From positions 1,080,501 through 1,144,500 of the forward strand of contig NZ_JBEWXT010000001.1 in assembly GCF_040538665.1 (NCBI RefSeq): DNA of 64,000 nucleotides, in the 5' to 3' direction. Positions 26,354 to 35,379 of this stretch are shown piece by piece. Every line of letters begins with the position of its first letter. The first letter of the stretch is position 1. The position numbers and the translations under genes were made by a program. This DNA is from Aureibaculum sp. 2308TA14-22. Its GTDB lineage: Bacteria; Bacteroidota; Bacteroidia; Flavobacteriales; Flavobacteriaceae. The notes under the pieces are model-generated. The model saw only the letters and a list, made by a program, of their open reading frames with translations. It was not told where the DNA came from and searched no databases.

Positions 26354-27025
26354 ATGAAACTTTCCAAAATTATTTTACTCGTTATTTTATCAACAGTTGT
26401 TTTTATTTCTTGTGATAAAACCAAAGCTAAAGAAGATGTCAAGGAGGAAAAAATGGAAGATGCAGAAGCTAGAATCGAAGTTGAAACCCCCAATCAAAAA
26501 CTAACGGCAGAACAACAGATTGCTTCCGCGGTATTGGCGGCACCTGCTGAAACAAGAGATGGAGCAAAAGTTTATGGTTATGATGGCGATGGGAAGTTTA
26601 CGACTTTACGCGAAGGCACCAATAATATGATCTGTATTGCAGATGATCCGAATAAAGATGGATTTCAAGTAGTGGCGTATCACAAGGGTATGGAACCATT
26701 TATGGCAAGGGGCAGAGCCTTAAAAGCCGAAGGGAAAGAATTTGGAGATGTACGATCCATCCGCGAAAAAGAAGCAAAGGATGGTAAGTTACAAATGCCT
26801 AAAAACCCTTCTACTTTGCATATTTTACAGGGTGAAAATGGCGGATTTGATCCTGAAAGTGGTACAAATGTAAATACGCATTACAGGTATGTGGTCTATA
26901 CACCATTTGCCACCCAAGAAACTACAGGCTTATCTTTAAAACCTAATGCTCCAGGGCATCCTTGGTTAATGTTTCCTGGCACTGCTGGAGCACATATTAT
27001 GATTACACCGCCGAGGGAAAAATAG
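26354..27025 (+). CDS. Lipoprotein of unknown function
   Basis: I choose the ATG at 26354 over an upstream TTG (26333) that lies inside the promoter box. The 223-residue product starts MKLSKIILLVILSTVVFISC, a lipoprotein signal, followed by an acidic linker (KEDVKEEKMEDAEARIEVE). The mature domain contains DGAKVYGYDGDGKFTTL, CIADDPNKDGFQVVAYHKG and a C-terminal PGHPWLMFPGTAGAHIMI. I do not recognise the family. It is probably periplasmic and is a single gene before leuC. Confidence 0.65.
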   Translation: MKLSKIILLVILSTVVFISCDKTKAKEDVKEEKMEDAEARIEVETPNQKLTAEQQIASAVLAAPAETRDGAKVYGYDGDGKFTTLREGTNNMICIADDPNKDGFQVVAYHKGMEPFMARGRALKAEGKEFGDVRSIREKEAKDGKLQMPKNPSTLHILQGENGGFDPESGTNVNTHYRYVVYTPFATQETTGLSLKPNAPGHPWLMFPGTAGAHIMITPPREK

Positions 27026-27122
27026 ATATTTGTGATTATGTTAACGTTGAATTACTTAATAACAAACTAAAAAACAACAAATAGAAAACATCGTTGAACA
27101 TCGTAATCCCGTCCAAAAATAA

Positions 27123-27153
27123 TTGACCGTTATTTTACAAAATTTTATATTCG
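27123..27153 (+). promoter_or_regulatory. Promoter of the leu operon
   Basis: TTG (27123-27125), a 20-nt spacer and TATATTCG (27146-27153, one mismatch to TAnnTTTG) are placed like the Bacteroidota -33/-7 pair, 28 nt before leuC. There is no room for a leader peptide attenuator. Confidence 0.5.
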
Positions 27154-27181
27154 CAGTCATTTTAAAAAATCAAGCTAGATT

Positions 27182-28579
27182 ATGAATAGTACTTTATTTG
27201 ACAAAGTTTGGGATGCCCACGTAGTGCGTAAAATTGAAGGTGGTCCTGATGTGTTTTTTATTGATAGGCATTTAATTCATGAAGTAACAAGTCCTGTTGC
27301 TTTTCTAGGATTAAAAAATAGAGGTATTAAAGTTATGGAGCCTCAGCGGACTTTTGCTACTGCTGACCATAATACGCCAACTATAAATCAACATTTACCA
27401 GTTGAAGATCCGTTATCGGCAAATCAGTTAAAAGCCTTGGAAGAAAACTCTAAAGAACACGGTATTATCCATTGGGGATTGGGTCATGAAAACAACGGAA
27501 TTGTACACGTAGTTGGGCCAGAAAACGGAATTACCCTACCGGGAGCAACCATAGTTTGCGGAGATTCCCATACTTCCACCCACGGTGCTTTTGGAGCTAT
27601 TGCCTTTGGTATTGGTACGTCGGAAGTGGAAATGGTACTTTCTACACAATGTATTATGCAGCCCAAACCTAAAAAAATGAGGATTAATGTGGAAGGTAAA
27701 TTGAATAAAGCCGTTACCCCAAAAGATGTGGCGTTGTATATCATTTCGCAGTTATCTACTTCAGGAGCTACAGGTTATTTTGTGGAATATGCTGGGAATG
27801 TCTTTGAAGAAATGTCTATGGAAGGTAGGATGACCGTTTGTAATTTAAGTATTGAAATGGGAGCAAGAGGAGGAATGATAGCCCCAGACCAAAAAACGTT
27901 TGAGTATATAAAAGGGAGAAAATTTACACCAAAAGGAGCAGATTGGGATAAAGCCATGGAATATTGGAAAACCTTAAAAACCGATGATGACGCTACTTTT
28001 GATAAAGAATATACCTTTAATGCTGCTGATATTGAACCAATGATTACCTACGGTACCAATCCAGGAATGGGTATGGGTATTTCCAACCATATACCTTCAT
28101 CTGATGAAGTAAAAGACGGTAAAGCTACTTATGAAAAATCCTTGAAATATATGAACTACGATCAAGGCGATTCTATGATTGGAAAAGACATTGATTTTGT
28201 ATTTGTGGGAAGCTGTACCAATGGTAGGATAGAAGATTTCAGAGCATTTGCATCTATTGTAAAAGGAAAAAAGAAAGCGGATAATGTTACGGCATGGCTT
28301 GTTCCAGGCTCGCATAAGGTAGAAGCACAAATTCGTGAAGAAGGTATTTTAGATATTTTAACCGAATCGGGATTCGATTTACGAGAACCCGGTTGTTCTG
28401 CTTGTTTGGCTATGAATGATGATAAAGTCCCTGCTGGAAAATATGCGGTAAGTACTTCTAACAGAAATTTTGAAGGGCGTCAAGGCCCAGGTTCTAGAAC
28501 CCTTTTGGCTAGTCCGTTAGTTGCAGCAGCAGCAGCAGTAACAGGTAAAGTAACCGATCCACGTGAGTTGATGAGCTAA
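27182..28579 (+). CDS. leuC: 3-isopropylmalate dehydratase large subunit
   Basis: LeuC with LeuD isomerises 2-isopropylmalate to 3-isopropylmalate. The 465-residue protein starts [14 protein letters not shown], contains [12 protein letters not shown] and [26 protein letters not shown], and has the three 4Fe-4S cysteines at 345 (GSCTNGR), 405 and 408 (CSACLAMN). Length is typical. leuD follows after 31 nt. Confidence 0.95.
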   Translation: MNSTLFDKVWDAHVVRKIEGGPDVFFIDRHLIHEVTSPVAFLGLKNRGIKVMEPQRTFATADHNTPTINQHLPVEDPLSANQLKALEENSKEHGIIHWGLGHENNGIVHVVGPENGITLPGATIVCGDSHTSTHGAFGAIAFGIGTSEVEMVLSTQCIMQPKPKKMRINVEGKLNKAVTPKDVALYIISQLSTSGATGYFVEYAGNVFEEMSMEGRMTVCNLSIEMGARGGMIAPDQKTFEYIKGRKFTPKGADWDKAMEYWKTLKTDDDATFDKEYTFNAADIEPMITYGTNPGMGMGISNHIPSSDEVKDGKATYEKSLKYMNYDQGDSMIGKDIDFVFVGSCTNGRIEDFRAFASIVKGKKKADNVTAWLVPGSHKVEAQIREEGILDILTESGFDLREPGCSACLAMNDDKVPAGKYAVSTSNRNFEGRQGPGSRTLLASPLVAAAAAVTGKVTDPRELMS

Positions 28580-28610
28580 TCTAATAATTAAATAAAGAAT
28601 AAATTGACAA

Positions 28611-29207
28611 ATGGCATACGATAAATTCAATATACTACAAACATCAGCATATCCGCTACCGATAGAAAACGTGGATACCGACCAAATAATTCCCGCACGG
28701 TTTTTAAAAGCTACTGAGCGTAAAGGTTTTGGTGATAATCTTTTTAGAGATTGGCGTTACAGTGCGGACAATAGTCCGAAAATGGATTTTCCATTAAATG
28801 ATCCAAAATACAGCGGTAAAATCTTGATTGGTGGAAGAAATTTTGGATCTGGATCTTCACGAGAACATGCTGCTTGGGCGGTTTATGACTTTGGATTCCG
28901 TTGTGTAATCTCTAGTTTCTTTGCAGATATTTTTAAAGGAAATTGCTTAAATATTGGTGTTTTGCCAGTACAAGTAAGCGAAGAATTTTTGCAAGAAATT
29001 TTTGAAGCTATTTATGATAATCCCAATACAGAGATAAAAGTTGATTTACCCAATCAGACTGTAACATTGATGAGTACAGGTAAGTCGGAGTCCTTTGAGA
29101 TCAATTCTTATAAAAAGCAGAATATGTTAAATGGTTTTGATGATATTGATTACTTGCAAAATATGAAAGGCGAAATACAAGAGTTTGTGAAATCCCGTCC
29201 TTTTTAG
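28611..29207 (+). CDS. leuD: 3-isopropylmalate dehydratase small subunit
   Basis: This 198-residue small subunit forms the swivelling domain of the dehydratase. It has ENVDTDQIIPARFLK, GGRNFGSGSSREHAAWAV (substrate-binding loop) and ISSFFADIFKGNCLNIGVLP, all diagnostic. It lies 31 nt downstream of leuC in the same operon. A GC-rich palindrome separates it from the isopropylmalate synthase gene. Confidence 0.95.
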   Translation: MAYDKFNILQTSAYPLPIENVDTDQIIPARFLKATERKGFGDNLFRDWRYSADNSPKMDFPLNDPKYSGKILIGGRNFGSGSSREHAAWAVYDFGFRCVISSFFADIFKGNCLNIGVLPVQVSEEFLQEIFEAIYDNPNTEIKVDLPNQTVTLMSTGKSESFEINSYKKQNMLNGFDDIDYLQNMKGEIQEFVKSRPF

Positions 29208-29272
29208 GAGTGTATTTCATTCGAAATTAGAAAGTTGATTCTTTGTGTAAATTATTAAAAAATTGAGAGTAA

Positions 29273-29308
29273 TTCTCCCTCCTTCGGAGGGACTAAGGGA
29301 GGTCTTTT
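29273..29308 (+). repeat. GC-rich palindromic repeat upstream of the synthase gene
   Basis: CTCCCTCCTTCGGAGGGA followed by CTAAGGGAG and a T-rich run is a nested palindrome. It could act as a weak terminator between leuD and the next gene, but similar repeats occur elsewhere without that context, so it is more likely a dispersed extragenic repeat. Confidence 0.5.
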
Positions 29309-29320
29309 TATAACAAATAA

Positions 29321-30838
29321 ATGAGCAAACATAAAATTGAAATAATGGACACCACCTTGCGAGATGGTGAACAAACGAATGGTGTTTCTTTTTCCGCTTC
29401 GGAAAAATTGACCATTGCTCAATTGTTATTAGAAGAATTAAAGGTTGACCGCATCGAGATTGCCTCAACTAGGGTTTCAGAAGGTGAATTTAATGCTGTA
29501 AGAAGTATTACCAATTGGGCTGCCGAAAAAGGGTATCTAGATAAAGTGGAAGTGTTGTCTTTTGTGGATAATGGTTTGTCTATTAAATGGATGAAAGATA
29601 CTGGGGCAAAAGTCCAAAATTTATTGACAAAAGGTTCTGTAAATCATTTAAAATACCAGCTTAAAAAAACACCCGAACAGCATTTTACAGAAATCCAAAA
29701 AGTAATTGAACTAGCTGAAAAAGCAGGTATTAAAACCAATGTGTATTTAGAAGATTGGAGTAATGGAATGCGTAATTCGCAGGAATACGTATTTCAATTT
29801 TTAGATTTTTTAGAAACACAGTCCATTGAAAGAGTATTGCTACCAGACACTTTGGGTGTTTTATCTCCAGAAGAAAGTTTTGCTTTTTTATCGGCTATCA
29901 GAACTAAGTATCCCAAAATGCATATTGATTTCCATGCTCATAATGATTATGATTTGGGAGTTTCCAATGCATTAGAAGCAGTAAAAGCAGGGGTTAATGG
30001 ATTACATCTTACGATTAATGGAATGGGAGAGCGTGCAGGAAATGCTCCTTTAGCTAGTGTTGTTGCCGTTATTAATGATTTTTTACCCGAAATTAAAACT
30101 TCGGTAAATGAAAAAGCATTATTTAAAGTTAGTAAATTGGTAGAGACCTTTTCGGGGTTTAGAATCCCTGTCAACAAACCTGTACTTGGAGATAATGTAT
30201 TTACCCAAACAGCTGGAATACATGCAGATGGAGATAGTAAAAAGAATCTTTACTTTAATGATTTATTACCTGAGAGATTTGGAAGAAAGCGTAAATATGC
30301 CTTAGGGAAAACTTCGGGAAAAGCGAATATTCAAAAGAATTTACAAGAGTTAGGCTTACAATTAAATGATGAAGATGTTTTAAAAGTAACCCAACGAATA
30401 ATAGAGTTAGGCGATAAAAAGGAAGTGGTTACCAAAGAAGATTTGCCGTATATCATTTCCGATGTATTGGATAGTAATATTTATGAAGAACGCATTACTA
30501 TAGAATCTTATGTGTTAACGCATTCTAAGGGGTTGAAACCCTCAACAACGGTTGCTGTAAAGATTGAGGGTAAATTAATTGAAGAGCATGCCCAAGGTGA
30601 TGGTCAATTTGATGCTTTTATGAACGCGTTAAAAAAGGTCTATAAAAATAAAGGGCTCGTATTACCCAAATTGACCGATTACGCCGTTAGAATCCCTCCA
30701 GGATCTAGTTCTGATGCACTTTGTGAAACGGTTATTAGTTGGCAAATTGATGACAAATCATTTAAAACCAGAGGCTTGGATTCTGACCAAACAGTATCTG
30801 CGATTAAAGCTACTCAGAAAATGCTGAATATAATTTAA
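29321..30838 (+). CDS. 2-isopropylmalate / citramalate synthase family protein with regulatory domain
   Basis: This 505-residue enzyme of the alpha-isopropylmalate synthase superfamily condenses acetyl-CoA with a 2-oxoacid. It has TTLRDGEQ (11-18), the metal-binding HAHND pair (His205, His207), NGMGERAGNAPL, and a LeuA dimer/allosteric domain in the last 130 residues (SYVLTHSKGLKPSTTVAV, RGLDSDQTVSAI). Position after leuCD argues for the isopropylmalate synthase role, but citramalate synthase is not excluded. leuB does not follow here, although it does in many leu operons. Confidence 0.85.
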   Translation: MSKHKIEIMDTTLRDGEQTNGVSFSASEKLTIAQLLLEELKVDRIEIASTRVSEGEFNAVRSITNWAAEKGYLDKVEVLSFVDNGLSIKWMKDTGAKVQNLLTKGSVNHLKYQLKKTPEQHFTEIQKVIELAEKAGIKTNVYLEDWSNGMRNSQEYVFQFLDFLETQSIERVLLPDTLGVLSPEESFAFLSAIRTKYPKMHIDFHAHNDYDLGVSNALEAVKAGVNGLHLTINGMGERAGNAPLASVVAVINDFLPEIKTSVNEKALFKVSKLVETFSGFRIPVNKPVLGDNVFTQTAGIHADGDSKKNLYFNDLLPERFGRKRKYALGKTSGKANIQKNLQELGLQLNDEDVLKVTQRIIELGDKKEVVTKEDLPYIISDVLDSNIYEERITIESYVLTHSKGLKPSTTVAVKIEGKLIEEHAQGDGQFDAFMNALKKVYKNKGLVLPKLTDYAVRIPPGSSSDALCETVISWQIDDKSFKTRGLDSDQTVSAIKATQKMLNII

Positions 30839-30932
30839 ATAGAAATCAAATTTTTAGTTAAATATTTAGTTAATAGTCATTTATTCCATTTTTTTCACTA
30901 AATTAGTTACCGTAATTTCAATATTTTCAGAT

Positions 30933-32243
30933 ATGAATAGCTTTACTAATTTCCCTTATATAAAAAAGATACTATTTTTTGTTGTATGTATTACGTTGTC
31001 AACAAGCACTGCGTTTGGATTCTCTATGTTACAAGATCAAACAAATCAAGAGAATGAATATGTTGAATACAGTGGTACTGTGGTTGATAGCGAATCGGGC
31101 AATGCATTGGTCTTTGCCTCATTAACGGTAAATGAAACCAATATTAGTACAATTACTAATTCAGATGGTGAGTTTCTCTTAAAAGTTCCCAAAGGTATTG
31201 GCAATGCTGTTGTAACTATATCATATTTAGGTTATGACACCAAAGAGATTCCGGTAAGTCAATTGAATAAGGAAAATAATAAAATTGAGTTGACCAATTC
31301 AATGATTGAACTAAGCGAAGTAAACTTAGTGCTTCCGAGTGATGCAAAAGCATTAGTTAAAGCGACACTGAAAAAAAAGGCCGAAAATAATGTAAATAAG
31401 CATGTATTAATGACAGCTTTTTACAGAGAAACTATTAAAAAAGGACGTAAAAATGCATCCTTAGCAGAAGCTATTGTAAATGTTTATAAACAACCTTACA
31501 CTTCTTCAAGACAGGATAATATTGAACTGTTTAAAGCTAGAAAGAGTACGGATTACAGTAGGTTAGATACAATAGCTCTAAAATTACAGGGAGGGCCATA
31601 TAATCCCTTGTATATAGATTTAATGAAATACCCTGAGTATATATTTAATACTGATATGATTGGCTCTTACCGATTCAGTTTTGCACAGTCAACAACCATT
31701 GACGGTAAACCAGTTTATGTTGTAAAGTTTAGGCAAAAAAATACGGTAGTTGAACCGTTATATTATGGCAAACTATATATTGATTCAAACACGTTAGCCT
31801 TAAAAAGTGCTATCTACAACTTAAATGTGGAAAATCAGGAATTAACAAGTAATCTTTTTGTACGAAAAAAACCAAGAGATATTAAGGTTTATCCTACAAA
31901 TGCCGCATACCGAGTTGATTATCGTGAAAAAGATGGTAAATGGTATTATGGTTATGGTAATGTTCAGCTGACTTTTAAAGTGAAACGCAAACGTAAATTG
32001 TTCAGTAGAACCTATTCACTAACTAGCGAAATGGCGGTAACAGATTGGAAATTCAATATTGACAATGAGAAACTGAAAAATAGAGAAAAACTAAAAAAAT
32101 CAGTTGTTATTAGTGATGCAGCCTCTGGTTTTTCAGATCCTGAATTTTGGGGAGCTTACAATGTCATTGAGCCAGAAAAGTCAATTGAGTCTGCTATTAG
32201 TAAAATTAAGAAACAATTAAAACGAGCCAATAAGGGCGGATAA
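30933..32243 (+). CDS. Carboxypeptidase-regulatory-like domain surface protein
   Basis: This 436-residue exported protein has a hydrophobic N-terminus (residues 10-30). A carboxypeptidase-D regulatory-like domain occupies about 42-130 (YSGTVVDSESGNALVFASLTVN; ITNSDGEFLLKVPKG; VTISYLGYDTKEIPV), as in TonB-dependent receptor plugs. The rest is beta-rich and basic, with the family word FYRETIKKGRKNASLAEAIV. It probably sits at the outer membrane. No partner is encoded nearby. Confidence 0.72.
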   Translation: MNSFTNFPYIKKILFFVVCITLSTSTAFGFSMLQDQTNQENEYVEYSGTVVDSESGNALVFASLTVNETNISTITNSDGEFLLKVPKGIGNAVVTISYLGYDTKEIPVSQLNKENNKIELTNSMIELSEVNLVLPSDAKALVKATLKKKAENNVNKHVLMTAFYRETIKKGRKNASLAEAIVNVYKQPYTSSRQDNIELFKARKSTDYSRLDTIALKLQGGPYNPLYIDLMKYPEYIFNTDMIGSYRFSFAQSTTIDGKPVYVVKFRQKNTVVEPLYYGKLYIDSNTLALKSAIYNLNVENQELTSNLFVRKKPRDIKVYPTNAAYRVDYREKDGKWYYGYGNVQLTFKVKRKRKLFSRTYSLTSEMAVTDWKFNIDNEKLKNREKLKKSVVISDAASGFSDPEFWGAYNVIEPEKSIESAISKIKKQLKRANKGG

Positions 32244-32270
32244 ATTGTTTATCAGTAATATTATTAAGCG

Positions 32271-32278
32271 TACTTTTG
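32271..32278 (+). promoter_or_regulatory. -7 promoter box for the DEAD-box gene
   Basis: TACTTTTG matches TAnnTTTG 19 nt before the ATG at 32298. Confidence 0.5.
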
Positions 32279-32297
32279 CAGAAAATCATATAGATAT

Positions 32298-33419
32298 ATG
32301 TTAACCTTTTCTGATTTAAGTATTCAATCTACATATGTAAAATCCTTGAAAGAGTTAGGGATAATTACCCCTACTGAAATTCAAGAAAAAGCAATACCTG
32401 CTCTTTTAAACTCTCAAACAGATTTTATCGGATTGGCACAAACAGGTACAGGTAAAACCGCTGCTTACGGTTTACCCATTTTGCATTCTATTGACGCTGC
32501 TAAGAATGATATTCAAGCCTTAATTTTGGCTCCAACAAGAGAACTGGTTCAGCAGATACAAAAGCAGTTGTTCAAATTCACCAAATACAATTCAGCTAAA
32601 CTATTTGCTGAAGGTATTTATGGTGGTGAAAAGATAGATATTCAATTAAAAAGAGTTCAACGTACTACACATATTGTGGTTGCTACTCCAGGTAGATTGA
32701 TAGATTTTATTGAAAGAGGCGAGATTGATTTAAAAAATATTAAAACCTTGGTATTAGACGAGGCTGATGAGATGTTGAGTATGGGTTTTAAGAATGATTT
32801 AAATACCATACTACAACACACAAGCGGTAAGCGAAATACATGGTTGTTTTCCGCAACTATGCCAGATGAAATCCAAAAGATTATAAAAAAATATATGTCG
32901 CCCAAGGCAATACGCATAGCCGTAAACGAGAATAATTTAGTGAATGCAAATATTGACCATCAATATCTAATAACCAATATCAAGAAAAAAACAGATATTT
33001 TAATTCGGTTTTTAGAAAGTAAACCTGAGGAGAGAGGGATTATTTTTTGTAGGACAAAAGCTGGTACACAAAACCTTACCCGTATACTTAAGGATGAAGG
33101 TTTCTCAGTAGGAGCTTTAGAAGGCGATATGCAACAAAGAGATCGTGATAAGGTAATGCGGGCCTTTAAAAATGAAAGTCTGCAAGTGCTTGTTTCAACC
33201 GATGTATCGGCTCGTGGTATTGATGTAAGCGATTTAACTTTTGTAATACACCATCAATTACCAGAACAATTGGAATATTATACACATAGGAGTGGAAGAA
33301 CTGCCAGAGCAGGAAAAAAAGGTGTTTCCATAGCCTTGATTTTGCCAAGCGAGGTTCAGCAAATCCATGCCATTCAAAAGGCTTTAGGTATAAAATTTAC
33401 AGAAGCTTTCACATCATAA
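32298..33419 (+). CDS. DEAD-box RNA helicase
   Basis: This 373-residue RNA helicase has a Q motif (GIITPTEIQEKAIP), Walker A AQTGTGKT (47-54), PTRELVQQI, TPGRLIDFI, DEAD (154-157), SAT (FSATMP), the GIIFCRTKAGTQ region and the arginine fingers in HRSGRTARAG. It ends shortly after the second RecA-like domain, without the basic C-terminal tail of many bacterial RhlE/CsdA proteins. Likely roles are ribosome assembly or mRNA turnover. Confidence 0.93.
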   Translation: MLTFSDLSIQSTYVKSLKELGIITPTEIQEKAIPALLNSQTDFIGLAQTGTGKTAAYGLPILHSIDAAKNDIQALILAPTRELVQQIQKQLFKFTKYNSAKLFAEGIYGGEKIDIQLKRVQRTTHIVVATPGRLIDFIERGEIDLKNIKTLVLDEADEMLSMGFKNDLNTILQHTSGKRNTWLFSATMPDEIQKIIKKYMSPKAIRIAVNENNLVNANIDHQYLITNIKKKTDILIRFLESKPEERGIIFCRTKAGTQNLTRILKDEGFSVGALEGDMQQRDRDKVMRAFKNESLQVLVSTDVSARGIDVSDLTFVIHHQLPEQLEYYTHRSGRTARAGKKGVSIALILPSEVQQIHAIQKALGIKFTEAFTS

Positions 33420-33499
33420 TGGTATTAGTTTAATCATTTCTAAAATAGCGTATTTCGCTCATTCAGATAATTTTTTGTAATTTTCATTCATCATAGCTA

Positions 33500-33931
33500 A
33501 TGATGAACAAGACTTTCATGCAAAAAAACAGCTACATCTTAATAGTTCTTTTTTTATTAATTTCCTGTAAGGACAAAATAGAAGATCCTTATACTTGGAA
33601 AACAATTAAAGTTACTGCTACGGCTTATAATTCAACAAGAGCTCAAACAGACGGAAGCCCACAATTAACCGCATGGGGCGATAGTCTAAAACCTGGGATG
33701 CCATATATTGCTGTTTCTAGAGATTTACTCAGAATGGGGCTAAAGCACAATACACCCGTAAAAATTGAGGGATTGAATGGTATCTATCTTGTTAAAGATA
33801 AAATGCACTACCGTTGGCGAAAAAAAATAGATATCTACATGGGTAAAGATATTAAAGCAGCTAGAGCCTGGGGGCGAAAAAAATTAGAAATCCAATATGG
33901 TGTTATTGATACTACTAAAATAAAAAAATAA
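33500..33931 (+). CDS. 3D-domain lipoprotein
   Basis: This 143-residue lipoprotein (LIVLFLLISC) contains a 3D domain related to the catalytic fold of MltA/RlpA peptidoglycan enzymes. It has VTATAYNSTRAQTDGSPQLTAW near the start, then conserved aspartates in KDKMHYRWRKKIDIYMGKDIKAA that give the domain its name. It may modify or bind peptidoglycan from the periplasm. It precedes an ECF sigma factor gene, which may or may not control it. Confidence 0.75.
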   Translation: MMNKTFMQKNSYILIVLFLLISCKDKIEDPYTWKTIKVTATAYNSTRAQTDGSPQLTAWGDSLKPGMPYIAVSRDLLRMGLKHNTPVKIEGLNGIYLVKDKMHYRWRKKIDIYMGKDIKAARAWGRKKLEIQYGVIDTTKIKK

Positions 33932-33989
33932 TCATTTTTTGTGATTTTTTTCTTTCTTCTTACACTAATAGGTTGTAATTAATTTTTGA

Positions 33990-34475
33990 ATGACCAAAGA
34001 ACAAGAATTTACTGAAGTTATTAAGAAGAATCAGGGCATTATTTTTAAAGTATCATCTGTTTACACGAATAGTACTGAAGACCAAAAAGACCTTTATCAA
34101 GAAATTGTATATCAATTATGGAAATCTTTTAAAACGTTTAAAGGAACTTCAAAAATAAGTACGTGGCTTTATAGAGTAGCTCTAAATACTTCGATAACAT
34201 TTTTAAAAAAAGAAAAAAGAGATGGGGTAAAAGTGCCCATTGAGCAAATACTTACATATAAATCAGATGAAAGTGACACAATTTTAGAGGACAGAATTAA
34301 ATCATTATATCAGCAAATTAAAAAACTAAACATTATAGAAAAAGGAATCGTCTTACTTTATCTAGAAGGGAAAAGTTATGATGCGATAGCCGAAATATCT
34401 GGCTTTACCAAAACAAATATTGGTACACGCTTATCTAGAATTAAAGAAAAACTAAAAACACAAATTTTAAAGTAA
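33990..34475 (+). CDS. ECF-type RNA polymerase sigma factor
   Basis: This 161-residue sigma factor has region 2 (EDQKDLYQEIVYQLWKSFKTFKGTSKISTWLYRVALNT) and region 4 (EKGIVLLYLEGKSYDAIAEISG, FTKTNIGTRLSRIKEKLK). It is followed after one nucleotide by a membrane protein gene that is probably its anti-sigma factor. It likely directs an envelope-stress regulon. Confidence 0.9.
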   Translation: MTKEQEFTEVIKKNQGIIFKVSSVYTNSTEDQKDLYQEIVYQLWKSFKTFKGTSKISTWLYRVALNTSITFLKKEKRDGVKVPIEQILTYKSDESDTILEDRIKSLYQQIKKLNIIEKGIVLLYLEGKSYDAIAEISGFTKTNIGTRLSRIKEKLKTQILK

Positions 34476-34476
34476 T

Positions 34477-35085
34477 ATGGAACTGGAAGAAATGAAATTG
34501 CACTGGACTAATTTATCTAAAGAAGTAGAACAACAAAAAATACTAACCGATAATATAATTATGGAAATGACAAAAGAACGTTACATATCAAAACTGAGTA
34601 AAATAGCTGTTCCTGAAACTATTGGAGCAATAATTTGTTTTGCTTTTGCATTCTTTATTATGATTAATATAACCAAATTGGAACCATGGTATTTAATGGC
34701 TTGCGGTGTTTTTACAATTACTTATCTTATTGCGTTACCAATTTTGTCTTTACAAACCATTTATAAGATGAAAAATATTACTAATAATACAGAACGGAAT
34801 TTTAAAGAAACACTACTAAATTATGCCAAGTATAAAAAACGCTCTTTATTGATACAAAAATCCAGTATCTTTTTTAGCCTTCTATTGTTGGTTACCTCAT
34901 TGCCAGTATCTGGAAAAATTTTAAGTAATAAAAACCTTTTTATGCAAAATAACATTTGGTATTGGTATATACCTTTAATGGTTATTTTTCTATTCTTTTT
35001 TTATAAATGGGGGCTGAAATGTTATTCTAATATTACCAATTCCGCTGAAAGCTTATTGAAAGACTTAGAAAAAAATTCAAGATAG
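34477..35085 (+). CDS. Membrane protein, probable anti-sigma factor partner
   Basis: This 202-residue protein is encoded one nucleotide after the sigma gene. The N-terminal 40 residues form a charged helix (MELEEMKLHWTNLSKEVEQ), followed by two pairs of membrane segments (about 48-95 and 130-175) separated by a basic helix with an asparagine-rich stretch. The layout, cytoplasmic N-terminal helix plus membrane anchor next to an ECF sigma gene, suggests an anti-sigma factor. I see no zinc-binding anti-sigma motif, so the role rests on position. Confidence 0.6.
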   Translation: MELEEMKLHWTNLSKEVEQQKILTDNIIMEMTKERYISKLSKIAVPETIGAIICFAFAFFIMINITKLEPWYLMACGVFTITYLIALPILSLQTIYKMKNITNNTERNFKETLLNYAKYKKRSLLIQKSSIFFSLLLLVTSLPVSGKILSNKNLFMQNNIWYWYIPLMVIFLFFFYKWGLKCYSNITNSAESLLKDLEKNSR

Positions 35086-35277
35086 TATCTCTTGCAAGTT
35101 AATTTTATTAAATTGATTTTCATGCGATTAAACTAAAAAGATAAGATTGTCAATAAATAAATAGGTTTTCAGGGTAGGGTTTTTTGGATGAATATTGTTT
35201 TATATATGAATAACAAAAAAATATTAATCATAATTATAAAAACACATAAATTATTTTGATTAATAGAATAAAGGGGT

Positions 35278-35320
35278 AAAACTGTCTTAGCACATTAGTG
35301 AGTTGAGACAGTTTTTTTTT
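35278..35320 (+). terminator. Strong intrinsic terminator
   Basis: AAAACTGTCT pairs with AGACAGTTTT (10 bp) around an 18-nt loop and runs into a stretch of nine T. Confidence 0.8.
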
Positions 35321-35367
35321 GCCAATTATTTAATTTTTTAATGTTCCATTAATAATATAAACTTTAG

Positions 35368-35375
35368 TATTTTTG
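35368..35375 (+). promoter_or_regulatory. -7 promoter box for the amidase gene
   Basis: TATTTTTG matches TAnnTTTG and ends 4 nt before the GTG start at 35380, so the transcript is likely leaderless. Confidence 0.55.
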
Positions 35376-35379
35376 AAAA

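Larger units (their letters stand above)
35086..35379. other. 294-bp gap with a terminator
   Basis: No ORF of note is visible. The gap holds AT-rich sequence, a strong plus-strand terminator hairpin (35278-35320) about 190 nt after the previous stop, and the promoter of the amidase gene. The distance leaves room for a long 3' untranslated region or a small RNA, but I see no supporting promoter. Confidence 0.4.
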
